A stretch of 64,000 bases of DNA, taken from contig NZ_BOQL01000067.1 of the NCBI RefSeq assembly GCF_018332655.1, forward strand, positions 1 to 64,000, in the 5' to 3' direction. Positions 42,445-51,119 of the stretch are shown piece after piece. The notes beneath the pieces are model-generated. The model was not told the origin of the DNA. It ran no database searches and saw only the letters and a program-made list of their open reading frames with translations. Source of the stretch: Actinoplanes auranticolor. GTDB taxonomy: Bacteria > Actinomycetota > Actinomycetes > Mycobacteriales > Micromonosporaceae. Made by a program: the position numbers and the translations under genes. Every line of letters begins with the position of its first letter. The first letter of the stretch is position 1.

Positions 42445-45400
42445 CTACTGGTTGCGGCTGGGCTTGCCGCAGGCCGGCTCCGAGGGCTGGTCCGGCAGGT
42501 AGCGGCGGAACTCGGTCATGCTGAGGTCGCGCCCGATTGCCCCGCAGAGGTGGTCCAACGCCACGCGAGGTTGCGGCAAGCCGACCGGCCAGAGCCGCAC
42601 ATTCTCGGCACCGCTGTAGAGGATGTTGCCGTCCGGGTCGTACACCAGGCTTTGAACCCCGCTGGCATGACCAGTGAGGGCGCCGCGAGTGACGCCTGCC
42701 TTGACATCCCAGAGGCGGATGGTCCGATCGTCGCTCCCGCTGGCGACGGTGGTCCCGTCGGGGCTGAACGCCACGCTGTTCACACCGCCGGTGTGCCCGG
42801 CCAAAACGGTGCCGGCCGCGCCGTTGTGGGCGTCCCATAGCCGTACGGTGCCGTCGCCGCCGGCGCTGGCGATGGTGAGTCCGTCGGGGCTGTACCGAAC
42901 GGCGCTGACCATGTCGGTGTGCCCCGACAGCGTGGCCTCGAGCCTCCCGGAGGCGACGTCCCACAGCCGGACACTGTTGTCGGCCGAGCCGCTGACTAGC
43001 CGCCGCCCATCGGGACTGAATGCCACCGACGCGACGCCGGCGGTGTGCCCCTCGAGGATGCGTGCGACCCCCGTAGCGGTATCCCACAGGCGGATCGTCC
43101 AGTCATTGCTCGCGCTGGCGAGCAACCGGCCATCTGGACTGTAGGCCAGCCCGTAGACGCCCAGCTTGTGTCCCTTCAGGAGGCGCACCTGGCTGCCAGT
43201 GGCGGAGCTGTACAGGCGGACCTCGCGGTTAAGGCCGCCGACCGCGAGGATGCGGCTGTCCGGGCTGAAGCTCATCGCGATGGTGTCCTGATCGGTAGCC
43301 AGCCCGGTCGTCACGGTGTAGCCCTTGCCCGTGACAAGGTCGATCAGATGCCGCTTACCGGCGTGTTCGGCGAAGGCCAGGTATCGCTCATCGCGACTGT
43401 GCGCGATGGTCCGGACCGCCTTGCCGTTGCGCACGACCTTCGGCATGCCGCCGCGGACATCCCACAGCCGTGCCGTGCCGTCCATACCGGCGGTGGCCAG
43501 CGTCCTGCCATCCGAGCTGAACGCCACCTGCTGCACCCCGGCGCTGTGCCCGGTGAGCTCTGCCCGTAAGGCGCCGGTGGCCGCATCCCAGACCAAGACC
43601 TTGTCATCGATACCCGATGCCGCCAGAGTGCCGCCGTCGGAACTGTATGCCAGGGACAAGACCGCGCCGCTCGGTCCGGCGAGCGTCGTCCGAACCCGCC
43701 TCTTCGCCAGATCCCACAATTTCACCACGCTGTTCGCCCCGGCGGTGGCGAGGGTTCGCGAGTCCGGGCTGAACAGCGCCGCGGTCAGCATGTCGCCCTG
43801 GGTGACCCGGCCGCTCTCGTCGCCGGAACCGAGGTCCCACAGCCGGGAGGTCCGGTCCTGACTCGCGGTGACCAGGAACCGTCCGTTGGGGCTGAACGCC
43901 ACCGACTGGACAGCGTTGGTGTGGCCAGTGAATACCTTTCGCGGGGCGCCGCCAGGTGTCCACACGCGCACGGTGCTGTCACGGCCCGCGCTGGCGAGCA
44001 GTGTCGCGTCCGGAGAGAAGGAGACGGCGTACACCCGGTCCTTGTGTCCCTTGAGCACCGTTCGTAGCGTCCCGGCTCCCGGATTCCAGACCCGTACGGT
44101 GCCGTCATCTGACCCGCTCGCCAGCAGCGAGCCGTCCTTGCTGAAGGCGACTGCCAGGACCGGCCCAGCGTGCCCGGTCAGCGTAGCTCGCAGGGTTCCG
44201 TCCGAGGTGTCCCACAGCCGCACCGTGCCGTCGGCGACCGCGGTCGCCAACAGCCGTCCGTCAGGGCTGAACGCTACGCCGTTCACTGCCCCGGTGCCCG
44301 TACTGAAGGTACGCAGCAGCGGCCGCGCCCGGGACTCCGCGGCGTACATGCTGGTGATTGCCTCCCCGGTGGCTGCGGCCCGGTAGGCGTGGACGGCCAG
44401 AAGTGCAGCCAGATCAGGATTAGTGTCGGCGAGAGCCTGAGACTGGGCGGCCAGCTGCCGCGAAAGTGACTCGTGCTGCGCGGCGACCGCTGTCTGGCGC
44501 TGGGCGAAGGCCACCACGGCGCCGGTGCCGGCGAGGACCGTCAGAGTGGCGAGCGCGGCGACCGCCGCCCGCCGCAATCTTGTACGGGTACGTGCCGCGC
44601 GGCGGCTGGCGACCAGGAATGTGGCCACACCGGCGGTCAATCCGCGCTCGGCAGCCCATTGGACGCCCTCGGCCAGGTCGCTGCCGTGCAGCAGGTCGGC
44701 GTTTCTGCGCCTCGCCGACCAGACCGTCCGCTGTTCCTCGACCCGTCCCAGCCAGACGTTGAAAGCGCGGTGCTTGTCGACCCGATAGCGAAGCTCGGGC
44801 CAGTCCCGTAGCAGCGCCTCGTGGATCAGTTCGACGATCGCAGGTGCGCCGTGACCACTAGGTGCGGCCCGGGTGACAAGCAGCGGTGTACCGGTGGAGA
44901 GCGTATGCACGACCTCGTCGACCGCTGCCGGATCGCGTGTTTCCAACCCGGCGGCGAGCTCGCGCAGGTCCTCCGGAGTGCGCGGCCGGCGGGTGTGCGG
45001 CACACCGTTCTCCCCTGGGCGGACCAGTGCTGTCAGCACTCGCCAGGCCACCTCGTGCTGATTCGCCGGCAACTTCGCGAAGGCTTCGTCGCAGCGTCTA
45101 GCCAGGCTGCCCGTAGCGCCACCCATGTCCTTGTACGCGGCGTAGGTGAGTTGTCCGTCGCGTCTGTCCTCCCAAAGCTGGTGCAACGCCAGCTCGAGCA
45201 GCGGCAAGACGGTGACCGGCGCGGTGTCGCGCAAACCGGTGACATCCTGCACGATCTGCTCGGCCAGCCCCTGCTCCAGGCACAGCCCTTCCTTCGCCGC
45301 CGGCACAGTGACCATGGCGTGCAGGTCGGCCGCACCAATCGTGGCCGGAACATTGACGATGCCCGGCAGCAGCACGTCGAGCAGCGCCGGCGCCAATTCG

Positions 45401-46452
45401 GCCAGTCGCGGATAGAAGTCGTCGCGCATCACCAGCAGCACGGTCAGCGGCGCGGTCCGGGTGACCAAGGCGGTGAGGGCAGCGAGTGTGGCATCGTGGC
45501 CCTCGGCGGTGAGCAGCTCTTCGAACTGGTCGATCACCAGCAGAAGCCGGACACCGGCGGGCTGCGCGGCGAGCCGGTCGCCGATTACCTGGTCCCAGCC
45601 GTGCTCGGCGACCCCGGCCAAGCCATCGTGCTCTAGTTCGGCGGCCAGGTCGGCGCCGGGCCGGGTGGCGACCACGTGCCAACGATGCCCGGCCCGTAGG
45701 GCGGGCAGCAGGCCGGCATTAATCAGCGAGGACTTGCCCGAGCCCGAGGGGCCGAGCAGCAGCACCGCGCGCCGGTCGAGGGCCTTGCGGACAGCGGCCA
45801 CCACGGTGTCACGGCCGTGGAACCAGGCGGCGTGTTCGGCGCTGAAGGGTTCCAGGCCTCGGTACGGACAGCGCTGCGAGGCGGCGAGGGCGGGATAGAC
45901 CGCGGTCAGGGTTTCGGCGGTGGTGGCGTAACCGACGCCCAGGCCTCGCCCATGCCGGTCGCCCGGGTCAATCGCCGTGAACATGCCGACGACCAGCCCG
46001 GTACTCTCGTCCACCACGGGCGCACCGCTGAACCCCACGGTCAGGTCGTCGGCTCCGGTCAGGTGCAGCAGCCCGGCATGGGCGTCGCCGGCCTCGGCGT
46101 ACCCGAACCGGCCACTGACGGCCGCGGCGGGGTAGCCCCAGGCCGACACCTTGCGCCCACGGATGCCGGCCGCTGATCCGAGGTGCAGATTTTGCACTTG
46201 GGGCGGCAGGAAGTCCGGCCGCAGAATGGCGATGTCCTCCGCCGAAGCCGGCCGCCACGCGTCAGGGTCGACGGCGGCGGTCACCTCCGGCTGGTCCGGT
46301 AGATTGACGAACCGCAGCCGTACGCGGGGACCGGTCACGAGGTGCGCGCAGGTGACCACGACGCCCGAAGCTACGAATCCAGTGCCGCGAATACGCCCGT
46401 CTGCGTCGAGCACTGCGACGGTCGCGGCCAGGATCGGCGCTTGGTCAACCAT
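42445..46452 (-). CDS. Trypsin-like protease fused to nSTAND NTPase and WD40 propellers
   Basis: A 1,335-residue protein. Residues 8-205 are a trypsin-like protease with full triad: His37 in VVTCAHLV, Asp73 in SAEDIAIL and Ser142 in GFSGAPVV. The nSTAND1 NTPase follows, opened by CPYRGLEPFSAEHAAWFHGR, with Walker A GPSGSGKSSL (about 234-243) and LLLVIDQFEELL as Walker B. A single hydrophobic segment lies near residue 635 (AVAALATLTVLAGTGAVVAF). From about 700 to 1310 there are some fourteen WD40 repeats (VAFSPDGRLLATAVADGTVR type), i.e. two propellers. The expected logic is ligand sensing by WD40, NTPase switching and release of protease activity. The ATG at 46452 overlaps the Trypco1 stop by 8 bases. 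Confidence 0.9.
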   Translation of the reverse strand: MVDQAPILAATVAVLDADGRIRGTGFVASGVVVTCAHLVTGPRVRLRFVNLPDQPEVTAAVDPDAWRPASAEDIAILRPDFLPPQVQNLHLGSAAGIRGRKVSAWGYPAAAVSGRFGYAEAGDAHAGLLHLTGADDLTVGFSGAPVVDESTGLVVGMFTAIDPGDRHGRGLGVGYATTAETLTAVYPALAASQRCPYRGLEPFSAEHAAWFHGRDTVVAAVRKALDRRAVLLLGPSGSGKSSLINAGLLPALRAGHRWHVVATRPGADLAAELEHDGLAGVAEHGWDQVIGDRLAAQPAGVRLLLVIDQFEELLTAEGHDATLAALTALVTRTAPLTVLLVMRDDFYPRLAELAPALLDVLLPGIVNVPATIGAADLHAMVTVPAAKEGLCLEQGLAEQIVQDVTGLRDTAPVTVLPLLELALHQLWEDRRDGQLTYAAYKDMGGATGSLARRCDEAFAKLPANQHEVAWRVLTALVRPGENGVPHTRRPRTPEDLRELAAGLETRDPAAVDEVVHTLSTGTPLLVTRAAPSGHGAPAIVELIHEALLRDWPELRYRVDKHRAFNVWLGRVEEQRTVWSARRRNADLLHGSDLAEGVQWAAERGLTAGVATFLVASRRAARTRTRLRRAAVAALATLTVLAGTGAVVAFAQRQTAVAAQHESLSRQLAAQSQALADTNPDLAALLAVHAYRAAATGEAITSMYAAESRARPLLRTFSTGTGAVNGVAFSPDGRLLATAVADGTVRLWDTSDGTLRATLTGHAGPVLAVAFSKDGSLLASGSDDGTVRVWNPGAGTLRTVLKGHKDRVYAVSFSPDATLLASAGRDSTVRVWTPGGAPRKVFTGHTNAVQSVAFSPNGRFLVTASQDRTSRLWDLGSGDESGRVTQGDMLTAALFSPDSRTLATAGANSVVKLWDLAKRRVRTTLAGPSGAVLSLAYSSDGGTLAASGIDDKVLVWDAATGALRAELTGHSAGVQQVAFSSDGRTLATAGMDGTARLWDVRGGMPKVVRNGKAVRTIAHSRDERYLAFAEHAGKRHLIDLVTGKGYTVTTGLATDQDTIAMSFSPDSRILAVGGLNREVRLYSSATGSQVRLLKGHKLGVYGLAYSPDGRLLASASNDWTIRLWDTATGVARILEGHTAGVASVAFSPDGRRLVSGSADNSVRLWDVASGRLEATLSGHTDMVSAVRYSPDGLTIASAGGDGTVRLWDAHNGAAGTVLAGHTGGVNSVAFSPDGTTVASGSDDRTIRLWDVKAGVTRGALTGHASGVQSLVYDPDGNILYSGAENVRLWPVGLPQPRVALDHLCGAIGRDLSMTEFRRYLPDQPSEPACGKPSRNQ

Positions 46453-46837
46453 GGGCGAGAGGGTCTTCGGCTTTGTCGTCAGCCTTGTCTCCGGGTTTAT
46501 CGTCGGCCTGTTCCACGGGTCTGTCATCGGACGGCGACCAGGTCATGGTGACCTTGAGGTGCCCAGCGGTGCTGCCCTTGGTGATCAGCGCACCGGCGGA
46601 AACCGAGATGTTGACCCCGAACTCGACTTTCACCTCGTCGGGTCCCGCCGGCTTGAGGCTGCTCAGGATCTCTCGCGATGCCTGGGTGATCGTCCCCAGC
46701 GCCGACCGCAACGTGCCCGGTACCTGAGAAACCGTGTCCGCAAGGCCCGCTTTCACCGGGCCGTCGAAGTCGTCGCCCGTGGCCTCCAGATACAGCCAGC
46801 CGCCGTGTTCCAGTTCGATCCGAGCCAGCTCCGGCAC
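46445..46837 (-). CDS. Trypsin-co-occurring protein (CU044_2847/Trypco1-like)
   Basis: A 130-residue protein of the CU044_2847 family, named for its frequent neighbour, a trypsin-STAND protein. ARIELEHGGWLYLEATG opens the domain, and KVEFGVNISVSAGALITKGS is its conserved core. It ends in a charged repeat-like tail (KPGDKADDKAEDP) that is probably disordered. The start is GTG with GAGGGGG 8 bases upstream. It is the first gene of a two-gene operon whose second gene is exactly the expected partner, overlapping by 8 bases. The domain is thought to couple the protease to its trigger or effector. Whether it is substrate, adaptor or inhibitor is unknown. Confidence 0.85.
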   Translation of the reverse strand: MPELARIELEHGGWLYLEATGDDFDGPVKAGLADTVSQVPGTLRSALGTITQASREILSSLKPAGPDEVKVEFGVNISVSAGALITKGSTAGHLKVTMTWSPSDDRPVEQADDKPGDKADDKAEDPLAHG

Positions 46838-47059
46838 CCGATGTGCCCCCTCACACCCTCGAGGGGCACCGCGTCGTGCCCGCTCGCATCGTGAACGAGC
46901 GGCGGAACGACAAGTAACGATGACACGCCGTGAAGGGCACCCTTTCAGCCGATCCGGTGAGCGCTAACGCCGTCGCCTTCCTCGACGCCGCCGCGCCGCC
47001 GACGAACGCGGGATGCGGCTGCGCGGGGCGAAGGCACGCGGCGTCGTACGACGCGTCCT
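46838..47059. other. Non-coding stretch
   Basis: Nothing coding is supported. The Trypco1 promoter must lie in the left part. The right part is an arginine-codon-rich tail downstream of a decayed membrane gene. Confidence 0.35.
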
Positions 47060-47318
47060 GACCGCGCGGAGCATGAGGGCGGGTTCGCCGAAGATGGTGC
47101 CGATGTGGAGCATGGTCTCGGCGAGGTGGCGGTGATGGTCATGGTGAAGCCCAGGTCGGTCAGCAGCAGTCCGAGGATGCCGAACGTAGCGGCCAGCCGC
47201 CGGGTTCGACAGGGTCGCAGAGCAGGCTCGGGGCGACGCGTTCACTGCGGACGGCGGCGCAGTAGCGCGACAGGATGAGGGCTGCGGCGGCGCCACCACC
47301 GATGAGGGTGTTGTTCAT
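47060..47318 (-). pseudogene. Frameshifted small membrane protein
   Basis: An ATG two bases after the MarR stop opens MNNTLIGGGAAAALILSRYC, but the frame stops at 47160. Coding content continues in two other frames (TFGILGLLLTDLGFTMTIT, then HLAETMLHIGTIFGEPALML), which together give a plausible small hydrophobic protein. Two frameshifts indicate decay. It was probably the regulated partner of the MarR gene. Confidence 0.5.
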
Positions 47319-47320
47319 GA

Positions 47321-47860
47321 TCAGGTGCGAGATCCTGGCTGGTCGTGGCGGGCTTGCGGGCTACCTGTGGAGAGAACGTGCCGGAGCGCGGCGATGTCGT
47401 GGGTGCCGGTGGCCGGATCGGTGTCGGTCAGCCGGGTGAGTTCGTCGATGAGCTGCAAGCGCAGCTGGTGGTTCAATGCCCAGCCCTGGGAGGTGGGTGT
47501 CAGCAGGGAGCGTCGACGGTCGCTGTCGGGGGTGCTGCGGCGCAGCAGTCCCCGTTTGATGAGGGTGGTCGCGGCTCGGGTAACGGTGCCTTTGGAGACG
47601 CCGGCCAGGGTGGCGAGGACGCCGGTGTCGATCCGCCGGTGCATGACGGCCAGGTGCAGCACGTCGTAGCTGGTCCAGGTGAGCTTGGCGGCGTCGAGCA
47701 CGGTGTGTTCCAGATACCGGCGAGCGTAGTTCGCGGTGTGGCACAGCGCCGTGACGCGGTCCAGGCGCTTCGGGCCGGGATCGGCCGCGGTGTCACTGGG
47801 TGTGACCGCTGGCATGGGCGCCGGCGTGGTACCGGTCTCGGTGGCATGGTCGGCGCTCAT
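47321..47860 (-). CDS. MarR-family transcriptional regulator
   Basis: A 179-residue winged-helix regulator. After a 35-residue proline/threonine-rich N-terminus, residues 55-150 fit the MarR fold: LTWTSYDVLHLAVMHRRIDT, GVLATLAGVSKGTVTRAATT (recognition helix) and the wing KRGLLRRSTPDSDRRRSLLT. The helices around it provide the dimer interface. The open frame reaches 48052, but the ATG at 47860 with AGGCAGGA upstream gives a normal MarR length. The gene is followed within 2 bases by a frameshifted membrane protein, its probable original target. No ligand can be proposed. Confidence 0.88.
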   Translation of the reverse strand: MSADHATETGTTPAPMPAVTPSDTAADPGPKRLDRVTALCHTANYARRYLEHTVLDAAKLTWTSYDVLHLAVMHRRIDTGVLATLAGVSKGTVTRAATTLIKRGLLRRSTPDSDRRRSLLTPTSQGWALNHQLRLQLIDELTRLTDTDPATGTHDIAALRHVLSTGSPQARHDQPGSRT

Positions 47861-48304
47861 GCGGGTGTCCTGCCTCGGGTGCGACGCTGCTCGCCCTGGT
47901 GGGGTGGTTTGGCTTTCGTACGCGGGTGACGGTGGTGGAGGCCGTGCCCGCGCGTCGATCCGCGGCCGACGGCGAAGCGCTCGCCTGTGTTCTGCAGGCC
48001 GGCCGGTCGTGGGAGCCAGTGGTGAGCGTGGGTGGTGGGCAATGTCGGGCACAACGCATCTCCTGGGTGGTGAGGCCGGCGGATAGATGAGCGGTCCTTA
48101 CGATGGCAGGCGTCTTGGCAGTGCGGTGGCTTGGCCGCCGAAGCCGACGACCATCCGGCGAGCGCGACGGTGGTTGACGGCTGCCCTGGCGTGGTTGGCC
48201 CACGGGCAGCTGTCCGCGACGCCGATCGGTCGCGGAATCAGGCTGTGCGCAGCGGTCACTGCGCCGGCATTTACCGCAAGGGTGCAGGCGGCTCATCGCA
48301 GCGT
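47861..48304. other. Stretch between the transfer operon and MarR
   Basis: No supported gene was found on either strand. Several open frames are GC-composition artefacts without ribosome binding sites. It contains the MarR promoter region and the 3' end of the transfer operon, without a strong terminator. Confidence 0.35.
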
Positions 48305-49402
48305 TCACCGGTCTTCCGCGCCCAGCGGCGCCCCTCGTGCCGCCATGAACGTCGGGGCATCGATCGCGTTGCCGCGGCTCAGGCGGCATCGGGTGGCGCC
48401 GCAGGTGACGTCGGTGTGCACTTCGAAGTGCAGGTGCTCACCGGAGGAACGACCACTGGTGCCGACGAGGCCGATCGGGTCACCCGCGTTGACGTGCTGG
48501 CCGTCACGGACGCTGGGGCGACGCACCATGTGGCAGTAGCGGGTCGCGACTCTCCCAGCATGTATCACTTCGACGAACCATCCGCACCCCTCCGTGCTGG
48601 GGCTGCCGTCGATGTCGCAGTTGCCGGTGTCGTCGTCGCAGTCGGCGAACACGACTTGTCCGGCGGCCGCGGCGCGGATGACGGTGTTCCGTCCAGCACC
48701 GAGGTCGACGCCTTGGTGGTTGGGTCGCTCCGCGGTCCGGAAGCCGGAGACGATCGCTGCGTGCACCGGCTGGGTCCACCCGCCGGAGGTCACGGCGGCG
48801 GGGGTGGTGCCGCAGTCGGCGAGGCTCGCGCCGGGCAGGTCGCTGATGGATGCCTTTCCGCTGATCTTCGCCACGACGGTTTCGGCGTCGCTTTCGTATT
48901 CGGCGTACCGGTCGGGGTAGGCCGAGCGCTGGACTTTCTGCGCGGCGACGGTCAGGGGCAGGGTTTCCCAGCCGCGTACCCACTGCAGGGCTTTGTAGAA
49001 GGCGGTGGAGGCGTAGACGGGGTCTTGCAGCTGCGTGGGGGTGCCCCATTTTTGGGAGGGACGCTGTTGGAACAGGCCGAGGGAGTCGTGGTCGTTGCGG
49101 GCGCCGAGGTTGCCGTGGTTGGTCAGGCTGGATTCGGTCATCGCGGTGGCCACGGCGATGACCCAGCCGCGGGCGGGTACGCCGGCGCGCTGGCCGACGG
49201 CGACGATGACGGCGGCGTTGTCGACCTGGGTGGACTTCCATGGGCCGATGGCGCCGGCGTGCTGGCTGATGCCGGCCTGCCCGGCCGTGCTGCTGGGGCA
49301 GGCAGCGGCGGCCGAGTCGGTGTCAAGGACCGCGGCTAATGGCAGTCCGCACAGCACGAGCAGGCCGACCAGGCAGACGGCTGCCCAGGTCCAGGGTTTC
49401 AT
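48305..49402 (-). CDS. Secreted transglycosylase-like/M23 peptidase of the transfer system
   Basis: A 365-residue exported cell-wall hydrolase. Residues 1-35 are a signal peptide or anchor (WAAVCLVGLLVLCGLPLAAV). Residues 60-200 resemble a lytic transglycosylase, with a likely catalytic glutamate in IAVATAMTESSLTN and DHDSLGLFQQRPSQKWGTP. Residues 225-350 are an M23 metallopeptidase with zinc ligands in HQGVDLGAG and SGEHLHFEVH. This pairing matches the VirB1/TcpG-type wall-opening enzymes of Gram-positive conjugation. The ATG at 49402 overlaps the lipoprotein stop by 4 bases (ATGA). It is the last gene of the operon. Confidence 0.92.
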   Translation of the reverse strand: MKPWTWAAVCLVGLLVLCGLPLAAVLDTDSAAAACPSSTAGQAGISQHAGAIGPWKSTQVDNAAVIVAVGQRAGVPARGWVIAVATAMTESSLTNHGNLGARNDHDSLGLFQQRPSQKWGTPTQLQDPVYASTAFYKALQWVRGWETLPLTVAAQKVQRSAYPDRYAEYESDAETVVAKISGKASISDLPGASLADCGTTPAAVTSGGWTQPVHAAIVSGFRTAERPNHQGVDLGAGRNTVIRAAAAGQVVFADCDDDTGNCDIDGSPSTEGCGWFVEVIHAGRVATRYCHMVRRPSVRDGQHVNAGDPIGLVGTSGRSSGEHLHFEVHTDVTCGATRCRLSRGNAIDAPTFMAARGAPLGAEDR

Positions 49403-49911
49403 GATGTCGGGGCAGGGCTGGCGGAGGCGATGAGCCACCGGCCCGCGGTGTTGATCACGGTGACCCGGATGGGTCCGGCGTCGGTGGGCACATCGGCGAC
49501 GAGCACGGCGGTGGTCGACGACACCGGCTCAGCGATGCCGGTGACCACGCGCGCCGGCACCTGGGTGGGGTCGGTGTCGGCCAGCAGCTGGCCGTATGCC
49601 GTGACCACCAAGGGTTGGACATCGGCGTACCAGGCGTCGCGTGCCTGGGTGGGCCGCGCCCACCTGCGGACGTAGGTTTGCGCGGCCAGCAGGGCCGCGG
49701 TGGCCGGCGGGGCGCTGGGCGCTGTCCCGACGCCGTCGTCGTGGTCTTCGTTGTGGTCGGCGTCGGTGTCTGCGGACGTGGACGTGGACGCGACGGTCAC
49801 GGCCGGCGCCTGGTTCGGCCGGTCGTCCGGGACCGCGGTCGTGGAAGTGCACCCCGCGGCCGCGGCCAGAACGCCGGTGAGTATCGCCATGCGCAGTTGG
49901 GAGCTGTTCAC
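49399..49911 (-). CDS. Lipoprotein of the transfer operon
   Basis: A 170-residue predicted lipoprotein. The signal peptide ends in a lipobox, LAAAAGC, near residue 21. A low-complexity acidic linker (STSADTDADHNEDHDDG) leads to an extracellular alpha/beta domain (AAQTYVRRWARP, ALLVADVPTDAGPIRVTV) that resembles the small NTF2/VirB8-like domains of conjugation lipoproteins. VirB8-like identity is a guess from position, size and pattern. The GTG start overlaps the preceding stop in GTGA, so it is translationally coupled in the transfer operon, just before the wall hydrolase. Confidence 0.78.
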   Translation of the reverse strand: MNSSQLRMAILTGVLAAAAGCTSTTAVPDDRPNQAPAVTVASTSTSADTDADHNEDHDDGVGTAPSAPPATAALLAAQTYVRRWARPTQARDAWYADVQPLVVTAYGQLLADTDPTQVPARVVTGIAEPVSSTTAVLVADVPTDAGPIRVTVINTAGRWLIASASPAPTS

Positions 49912-50174
49912 GGCTGTACGTCAGGGGAAGGCGAGCGGGGGCCGAGCGCGTGGTTGGCGGTGGCGGCCATCCGCCTGAGCCGGATGTGGAGGTCGACGAG
50001 GGCGTCGCGGCAGGTCTGCGTGGTGTCGGCGCTACGGGCTTCGAGCAGAGCGCTATCTAGCGCAGCGCATTGGTTGCCCAGGTCGCTCAGGACGCCGACG
50101 TATTGCGGGTAATCGCCGGCGACCATGTCACTGGCGTCCGTCGGATCAGGGTGTGCTGCGGTCTTGGTGATCAT
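49908..50174 (-). CDS. Small transfer-operon protein
   Basis: An 88-residue soluble helical protein (YPQYVGVLSDLGNQCAALDS, TCRDALVDLHIRLRRMAATA) with no recognised family. Two cysteines lie in predicted adjacent helices. Its ATG overlaps the stop of the gene before it by one base and its stop overlaps the lipoprotein start, so it is firmly part of the transfer operon. Because it has no signal or membrane segment, it probably acts on the cytosolic side. Confidence 0.7.
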   Translation of the reverse strand: MITKTAAHPDPTDASDMVAGDYPQYVGVLSDLGNQCAALDSALLEARSADTTQTCRDALVDLHIRLRRMAATANHALGPRSPSPDVQP

Positions 50175-50497
50175 CAGTCCTCCAGTCCGGGTTCGTCGTA
50201 AATTTCGCGGTCGTAGTCGCCGTCGAGGTCGCCGTCGGTTTGGGCGTCTAGGCGCACGCGTTCGTCGCCTTCGAGTTCGGCGGCGCGGTCGTCGGCTTCA
50301 GGGCCGACATCGGTATGGGGGTCGGTGCTCGGATCGGTCACGGGTGTGGTCTCCTCTGCGGTGCTCTGCTCGCCAGCATCGGTGTCGGGATCGGTGATGC
50401 GCTGGTAGAGCTCGTCGATGTCGCGGTATTGCGCGCGCAGGGTGGTGATCAGCCGGTCCCATGCGGCGTCGGAGCTGACGTCGGCGGGCGTGGTCAT
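50174..50497 (-). CDS. Small acidic transfer-operon protein
   Basis: A 107-residue protein. A short helical start (DAAWDRLITTLRAQYRDIDE) precedes a long acidic, probably disordered tail (DGDLDGDYDREIYDEPG). No family is recognised. The open frame extends upstream, but GGAGG 8 bases before the ATG at 50497, and the ATGA overlap with the preceding stop, fix the start. The strong negative charge could mimic DNA or bind the basic coupling protein. This is speculation. Confidence 0.65.
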   Translation of the reverse strand: MTTPADVSSDAAWDRLITTLRAQYRDIDELYQRITDPDTDAGEQSTAEETTPVTDPSTDPHTDVGPEADDRAAELEGDERVRLDAQTDGDLDGDYDREIYDEPGLED

Positions 50498-51117
50498 GAC
50501 GGCTGCCTCCGTTGCGGTTCGCCGGCCGGCGCGTCGGCGGCGATGGACCGGCCGGCCAGGTCGGTGTTGGCGGCTTCGACGGCGGTGTTGTGCCAGTCGC
50601 TGGGCCAGTTGAGGTCGAGGTGCCGGTCGATGTGGTTGCCATTGCGGCAGCGGGTGTAGTCGTCCCAGTCCCGTAGCCGGGTGCGAGCGCGGGCGAAGCG
50701 TTCGTGCCACAGCAGCGGGGCGTCGGCTGGGGCGGTGTCGTCGTAGGCCAGATGCCATGCGGCGGCAAGCGCGGTGAGTTCTTCGATCAGTGGGCCGTGG
50801 CGGTACCAGCAGGCGGGGAGTTCTTCGGCGAGTTGGTAGCGCTCGACGGCGGCGTCGACCCAGTCGATCAGCCACGCCCAGACCAGCGCGGCGGCGTCGC
50901 GGTCGAGCTCGTTCCAGCGCAGTGGCCACGGCACGCTGGCCGGGGCTTTGCGCGGGCTGCTGTTCTGCTGGCCGGTGAGCGCGTCTTGCAGGTCGAGGTG
51001 TTGCTGGTGCAGGGTGTCGACGGCGGTGGTGAGTCGTTGCAGGGAGTCGGCGAGCTGGGCGAGGGCGACCATGTCGGGCGGGGCGTCGTCGGGTAGCTGG
51101 AAGTCGAGGGCGTCCAC
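50494..51117 (-). CDS. Transfer-operon protein of unknown family
   Basis: A 207-residue soluble protein. A coiled-coil-like N-terminus (LAQLADSLQRLTTAVDTLHQ) is followed by a tryptophan-rich helical domain (WPLRWNELDRDAAALVWAWL, AELPACWYRHG-like region, LLWHERFARARTRLRDWDDY). Similar tryptophan-rich proteins often sit directly after VirD4 genes in actinobacterial transfer operons. No function is known. The GTG start at 51117 lies 2 bases after the coupling-protein stop, with AAGGCGG as ribosome binding site. Confidence 0.68.
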   Translation of the reverse strand: MDALDFQLPDDAPPDMVALAQLADSLQRLTTAVDTLHQQHLDLQDALTGQQNSSPRKAPASVPWPLRWNELDRDAAALVWAWLIDWVDAAVERYQLAEELPACWYRHGPLIEELTALAAAWHLAYDDTAPADAPLLWHERFARARTRLRDWDDYTRCRNGNHIDRHLDLNWPSDWHNTAVEAANTDLAGRSIAADAPAGEPQRRQPS

Positions 51118-51119
51118 GG

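Noticed and set aside
47899..48090. Plus-strand frame between the M23 gene and MarR
   Set aside because: No ribosome binding site and an unconvincing, cysteine/arginine-rich translation; probably antisense to the MarR leader.
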